A DNA stretch of 9,076 nt from an uncultured Cellvibrio sp. (GTDB taxonomy: Bacteria; Pseudomonadota; Gammaproteobacteria; Pseudomonadales; Cellvibrionaceae). The stretch covers positions 1 through 9,076 of the forward strand of contig CAMPIG010000176.1 of the NCBI GenBank assembly GCA_946886255.1, in the 5' to 3' direction. This document shows, piece by piece, positions 6,833 to 9,076 of this stretch. Below the pieces are notes generated by a model, which saw only the letters and a program-made list of their open reading frames with translations, did not search any database and was not told the DNA's origin. Numbering within the stretch: the stretch's first letter is position 1; every line of letters begins with the position of its first letter. Both the position numbers and the translations under genes were made by a program.

Positions 6833-7450
6833 TCAGTTTGTGTATATCGGCCCAAAGCCTGAGCCCCACACAATAACGGTCGCAACCAGTACCACAACCG
6901 CAAGCACAAGCCCCACCGTAATGACCGAGCTGGCGTAAATGAAGCCGCGCTCTTTTGGTATATTCATCAGGATTGGAATACCTTCATAAATCAAATAAAC
7001 GGAATAACAGGCGGCCACAATAAACACACTGGCAACGACCCATAATTGCGGATACAACAAGATGATACCGGCCAACATCATAGGCGCTGATGAATACACA
7101 GCCAAGGCAGTACCTTCGTAATGGCGTTGATGAGCGTCATCGGCAACCCCAAAACTGCGCGACATCCAATTGATGTATTCACCCAAAATATAAACGGCGA
7201 CCAACTGCGCCACATAAGCACCCAGGCACAACCATAAAGCGCTTTGCACAGTAAGTTTTACGACACCGCCATTACCCACACTCCAACCTATTTGCGTCAC
7301 ACCGAAATAAGCTGCAATAGCAGGAATCAATGCCAATAGTGGTGTATGAACCAAAAACACTCGAATAAACGAATGACGTTCATTGCGAATTCTTTGCCAT
7401 TCACGGTCAGGATTGATAAAAACACCGAGGGTATGCTGCAACATCGCCAT
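6833..7450 (-). CDS. YIP1-family integral membrane protein
   Basis: This 205-residue protein resembles bacterial YIP1-domain proteins, which are polytopic inner-membrane proteins of unknown role. The family opening is visible: LQHTLGVFINPDREWQRIRNER (residues 4-25, given here as two parts, LQHTLGVFINP and DREWQRIRNER), in which a Pro-x-x-x-Trp element precedes the first helix. Hydrophobic segments suited to membrane helices lie at about 30-51, 66-90, 113-133, 135-157 and 170-197. A Tyr-Glu-Gly-x-Pro segment at about 155-159 sits at the end of the fourth. The start at 7450 has TGGAG seven bases upstream; a second ATG at 7444 is possible. The gene stands alone between the sspB terminator and its own terminator, upstream of pstS. 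Nothing visible ties it to phosphate uptake. The family assignment is fairly secure, but I cannot give a function. Confidence 0.85.
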   Translation of the reverse strand: MAMLQHTLGVFINPDREWQRIRNERHSFIRVFLVHTPLLALIPAIAAYFGVTQIGWSVGNGGVVKLTVQSALWLCLGAYVAQLVAVYILGEYINWMSRSFGVADDAHQRHYEGTALAVYSSAPMMLAGIILLYPQLWVVASVFIVAACYSVYLIYEGIPILMNIPKERGFIYASSVITVGLVLAVVVLVATVIVWGSGFGPIYTN

Positions 7451-7490
7451 AAAAATACTCCAGATAATTCATTTTTATTAGAACGCGTTT

Positions 7491-7519
7491 AGTATCAGCC
7501 AGTTATTTCAGGCTCACAA
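7491..7519 (-). promoter_or_regulatory. Possible sigma70-type promoter of the YIP1-family gene
   Basis: TTGTGA at 7514-7519 and GATACT at 7491-7496 on the minus strand are 17 bases apart, each matching its consensus hexamer at four of six positions. The position, about 40 bases before the start and after the sspB terminator, is suitable, but in AT-rich DNA such matches are common. Confidence 0.3.
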
Positions 7520-7567
7520 AGAAGTTATCGAGATATTAGATAATCGGTAATCAACAATAGTTCTAAT

Positions 7568-7595
7568 AAATAGCACTTAGGTCTAAGTGCTATTT
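7568..7595 (-). terminator. Perfect hairpin terminator downstream of sspB
   Basis: Two perfect 13-base arms (7568-7580 and 7583-7595) surround two bases; in RNA the loop would open to about six. It lies about 90 bases after the sspB stop. The T-tract after it is interrupted on either strand (ATTTATTA on minus), so it may end the sspAB transcript or act mainly as a 3' protecting stem. Confidence 0.6.
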
Positions 7596-7683
7596 CATTT
7601 AGATCAACAAAACTGGAGAAGAGACAACAAGGTTAACGATTGGTAACACTCATCAACATTGATGTTGGCCTTAGTAACAATGC

Positions 7684-8091
7684 CTATTTAACGACGCGCA
7701 AACTGGGGCGTTTTTGGAGGCTATCCGTACCGCCTGTCGGGGTTGGCTCGGGAGGTGATGGTGGGCGGGTATTGGATTCAACTTCAAACATCATACCTTG
7801 ACCGTTTTCACGCGCGTATATCCCTAATACCGCACCACAGGGAATGAAAAGATCAAAGGGTACACCACCGAAACGGGCACTGAATGAAATAGCTTCCAAC
7901 CCGATAAACAGATCCTTCAGCGCAGATGGAGCGATATTCAGGATAATCTGGCCGTCTTTATTAACATATTGTTGTGGCACTTCAACGCCCTGGATGTGGG
8001 CGTCCACTAAAATATAGGGCGTGCAATTGTTGTCGACTATCCACTCATATAAAGCACGAATCATATAAGGCCGACTGGATGTCATGGACAT
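7684..8091 (-). CDS. sspB: ClpXP protease specificity-enhancing factor SspB
   Basis: SspB is a cytoplasmic adaptor that binds ssrA-tagged and some other proteins and hands them to the ClpXP protease. The 135-residue protein has the expected two parts. The substrate-binding domain (about 5-105) begins SSRPYMIRALYEWIVDN and includes FSARFGGVPFDLFIP (70-84) and the highly conserved IYARENGQGM (91-100). A flexible proline-rich linker (about 107-128) then leads to the C-terminal ClpX-binding tail RPSLRVVK (128-135), nearly identical to that of E. coli. The start is uncertain: 8091 is chosen, with GGAG 11 bases upstream. GTG at 8103 overlaps that site and is unlikely, and ATG at 8085 corresponds better to the family start but lies further from the site. 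It follows sspA after 71 bases with no terminator seen, so the two are probably co-transcribed. Confidence 0.93.
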   Translation of the reverse strand: MSMTSSRPYMIRALYEWIVDNNCTPYILVDAHIQGVEVPQQYVNKDGQIILNIAPSALKDLFIGLEAISFSARFGGVPFDLFIPCGAVLGIYARENGQGMMFEVESNTRPPSPPEPTPTGGTDSLQKRPSLRVVK

Positions 8092-8102
8092 GGGATCACT
8101 CA

Positions 8103-8106
8103 CTCC
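8103..8106 (-). promoter_or_regulatory. Ribosome binding site deciding the sspB start
   Basis: GGAG on the minus strand overlaps the in-frame GTG at 8103, ruling that codon out in practice, and lies 11 bases before the ATG at 8091. The spacing is longer than ideal, leaving 8091 or 8085 as candidates. Confidence 0.45.
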
Positions 8107-8162
8107 ATTGTTACGTATCGTTTAGCGCGTTGACTGCTAGATGGATTTAGATAGCTGTACAA

Positions 8163-8801
8163 TCAGACCCTGCACATTTCTCGCTCCGGCTCAGTCAGGC
8201 TGGATTGAAATGCATCACGCTGGAACAAGCGCTCCATATAATTCAGTAGTGGCTGTGTCTGCCTGGTTTTAGGTAGTTCTATTTCCATCAATGGCAAGCG
8301 CCATAGGATGGGACCAAGGCAGCAATCTACGATCGTAAAATCATCGCTCATAAAGAACGGCTTTTCGGAGAAAATAGGGGCAATACTAACAAAACTTTCT
8401 TTTAAATCCTTGCGCGCCCGAGCGATATGCTCTTTGTTTTTGCTACCCAGGATTGTATCAACTAAAGGGGACCAATCACGCTCGAGACGATACATCCACA
8501 AACGGCTTTTAGCGCGTGCTACCGGGTATACCGGCAATAAAGGAGGATGTGGGAAGCGTTCATCAATATATTCCATGATGACCTTGGATTCATAGAGCGA
8601 TAAATCATCCCGATCAACAAGGGTTGGCAGGGTATTGTAGGGATTTAAATCAGCCAGCTCTTCCGGCTTATGCTTTAGATCAACATCCACCACTTCTACA
8701 GTGACGCCTTTTTCCGCCAATACGATCCTTACCCGATGACTGTAATGATCCCGCGCATCGGAAAACAACGTCATGACTGAGCGTTTACTGACCACTCCCA
8801 T
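8163..8801 (-). CDS. sspA: Stringent starvation protein A (RNA polymerase-associated, GST-fold)
   Basis: SspA is a glutathione-S-transferase-like protein that binds RNA polymerase. In enterics it takes part in starvation and acid-stress responses and in phage transcription; it lacks normal GST activity. The 212 residues contain an N-terminal thioredoxin-like half (about 9-85; [10 protein letters not shown], then [26 protein letters not shown] and [16 protein letters not shown]) and a helical C-terminal half (about 93-205; [40 protein letters not shown]). The conserved surface motif PHP occurs at 84-86 in FPHPPL. The start at 8801 has GAGG eight bases upstream; the GTG at 8810 overlaps this site and is rejected. 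It lies between petC and sspB, the usual order in pseudomonad-like gammaproteobacteria. A strong terminator separates it from petC, and I see no convincing own promoter in the short gap. Confidence 0.95.
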   Translation of the reverse strand: MGVVSKRSVMTLFSDARDHYSHRVRIVLAEKGVTVEVVDVDLKHKPEELADLNPYNTLPTLVDRDDLSLYESKVIMEYIDERFPHPPLLPVYPVARAKSRLWMYRLERDWSPLVDTILGSKNKEHIARARKDLKESFVSIAPIFSEKPFFMSDDFTIVDCCLGPILWRLPLMEIELPKTRQTQPLLNYMERLFQRDAFQSSLTEPEREMCRV

Positions 8802-8809
8802 GGATTGCA

Positions 8810-8813
8810 CCTC
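8810..8813 (-). promoter_or_regulatory. Ribosome binding site deciding the sspA start
   Basis: GAGG on the minus strand is eight bases before the ATG at 8801 and overlaps the competing in-frame GTG at 8810, so 8801 is the likely start. Confidence 0.65.
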
Positions 8814-8828
8814 AATAACCTCGACCTT

Positions 8829-8860
8829 AAAACGAAAACGGGCGGTAAGAGTACCGCCCG
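8829..8860 (-). terminator. Intrinsic terminator downstream of petC
   Basis: A perfect nine-pair GC-rich stem (8839-8847 with 8852-8860; CGGGCGGTA/TACCGCCCG) closes a four-base loop. On the minus strand it is followed by TTTTCGTTTT. It lies 25 bases after the petC stop and should separate petC transcription from sspA. Confidence 0.85.
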
Positions 8861-8885
8861 CAGCAACGCGCTACCTGCCTGAACC

Positions 8886-9076
8886 TCAGTGAATACCTTT
8901 CCAGTATTCGCGGTTGAGCAAGAAGGTGAATACGAAAAGTACCGCCAAGAAAAAGAGCACGAACACACCCATGCGTTCACGCTGCATGGCGGCAGGCTCT
9001 CCGAGGTACTCCAGGAAATTCACCAGATCGTAAATCGCGCGATCAAACTCTTCTCCGGTCATAGTACCTTTAATCG
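8886..9076 (-). CDS. petC: Cytochrome c1 of the bc1 complex, C-terminal end (5' part outside window)
   Basis: Cytochrome c1 carries the haem c of the ubiquinol-cytochrome c reductase and passes electrons to soluble cytochromes. Only the last 62 codons and the stop are present; the haem-binding CXXCH lies outside the window. What can be seen is the segment DLVNFLEYLGEPAAMQRERM (about 16-35 of the visible part), the usual amphipathic stretch before the anchor. A single membrane helix of Val, Phe and Leu residues follows, then the family ending LLNREYWKGIH. The anchor orients the haem domain to the periplasm. The identification rests on this C-terminal pattern and on the neighbouring sspA-sspB pair, which commonly follows petC. 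The stop is TGA at 8886-8888 and a terminator follows closely. Confidence 0.92.
   Translation of the reverse strand, partial: IKGTMTGEEFDRAIYDLVNFLEYLGEPAAMQRERMGVFVLFFLAVLFVFTFLLNREYWKGIH

Noticed and set aside
7654..7667. Small palindrome CAACAT-TG-ATGTTG between sspB and its terminator
   Set aside because: Six-base arms in a short AT-rich gap are expected by chance, and no T-tract or operator context supports a role.
8771..8980. Minus-strand open frame overlapping the petC end and sspA start
   Set aside because: It runs through the petC C-terminus in another frame, across the terminator and into sspA; the petC frame gives a clear cytochrome c1 ending.
1..9076. A new defence, mobile or biosynthetic system in this window
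   Set aside because: Every sizeable gene belongs to a known core family (petC, sspA, sspB, YIP1, pstSCAB, phoU). No repeats arrays, integrases, transposases or orphan gene clusters were seen.

Overview
This window is an ordinary chromosomal region of a gammaproteobacterium. The protein families resemble those of Pseudomonas and the Cellvibrio/Marinobacter side of the class: the petC-sspA-sspB gene order, an SspB ending in the RVVK ClpX-binding tail, and the long PstC and PstA permeases. I cannot name the genus from sequence alone. Every gene I can support lies on the minus strand, so the window reads biologically from right to left. The base composition looks moderate and even, and I see no mobile element, tRNA, rRNA, CRISPR array or sign of recent transfer.

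Right part (about 7560-9076): the C-terminal end of cytochrome c1 (petC, bc1 complex) is closed by a strong intrinsic terminator. It is followed by sspA (RNA polymerase-associated stringent starvation protein A) and sspB (ClpXP adaptor), which are probably co-transcribed and end at a perfect hairpin. Middle (about 6779-7496): a monocistronic YIP1-family membrane protein gene has its own possible promoter and terminator.

Left part (1-6770): a complete high-affinity phosphate uptake operon, pstS-pstC-pstA-pstB, is followed by the first 169 codons of phoU. PstS captures phosphate in the periplasm, PstC and PstA form the membrane channel, PstB hydrolyses ATP, and PhoU links transport to PhoR/PhoB signalling. 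PstC (761 aa) and PstA (562 aa) are each about twice the length of the E. coli proteins. Both carry a large inferred periplasmic insertion after the first membrane helix: a beta-propeller-like domain in PstC and a DUF3333-like plus coiled-coil region in PstA.

The most informative non-coding structure is the regulation of the pst operon. A Pho box with a -10 element ten bases downstream precedes pstS. A second Pho box with the same ten-base geometry precedes pstC, and a weaker third box lies exactly 60 bp further upstream. A strong terminator sits between pstS and these pstC boxes. This suggests that the binding protein and the transporter core are two separately PhoB-driven, unequally expressed units. 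I found no previously undescribed system. The findings are refinements of a known pathway.
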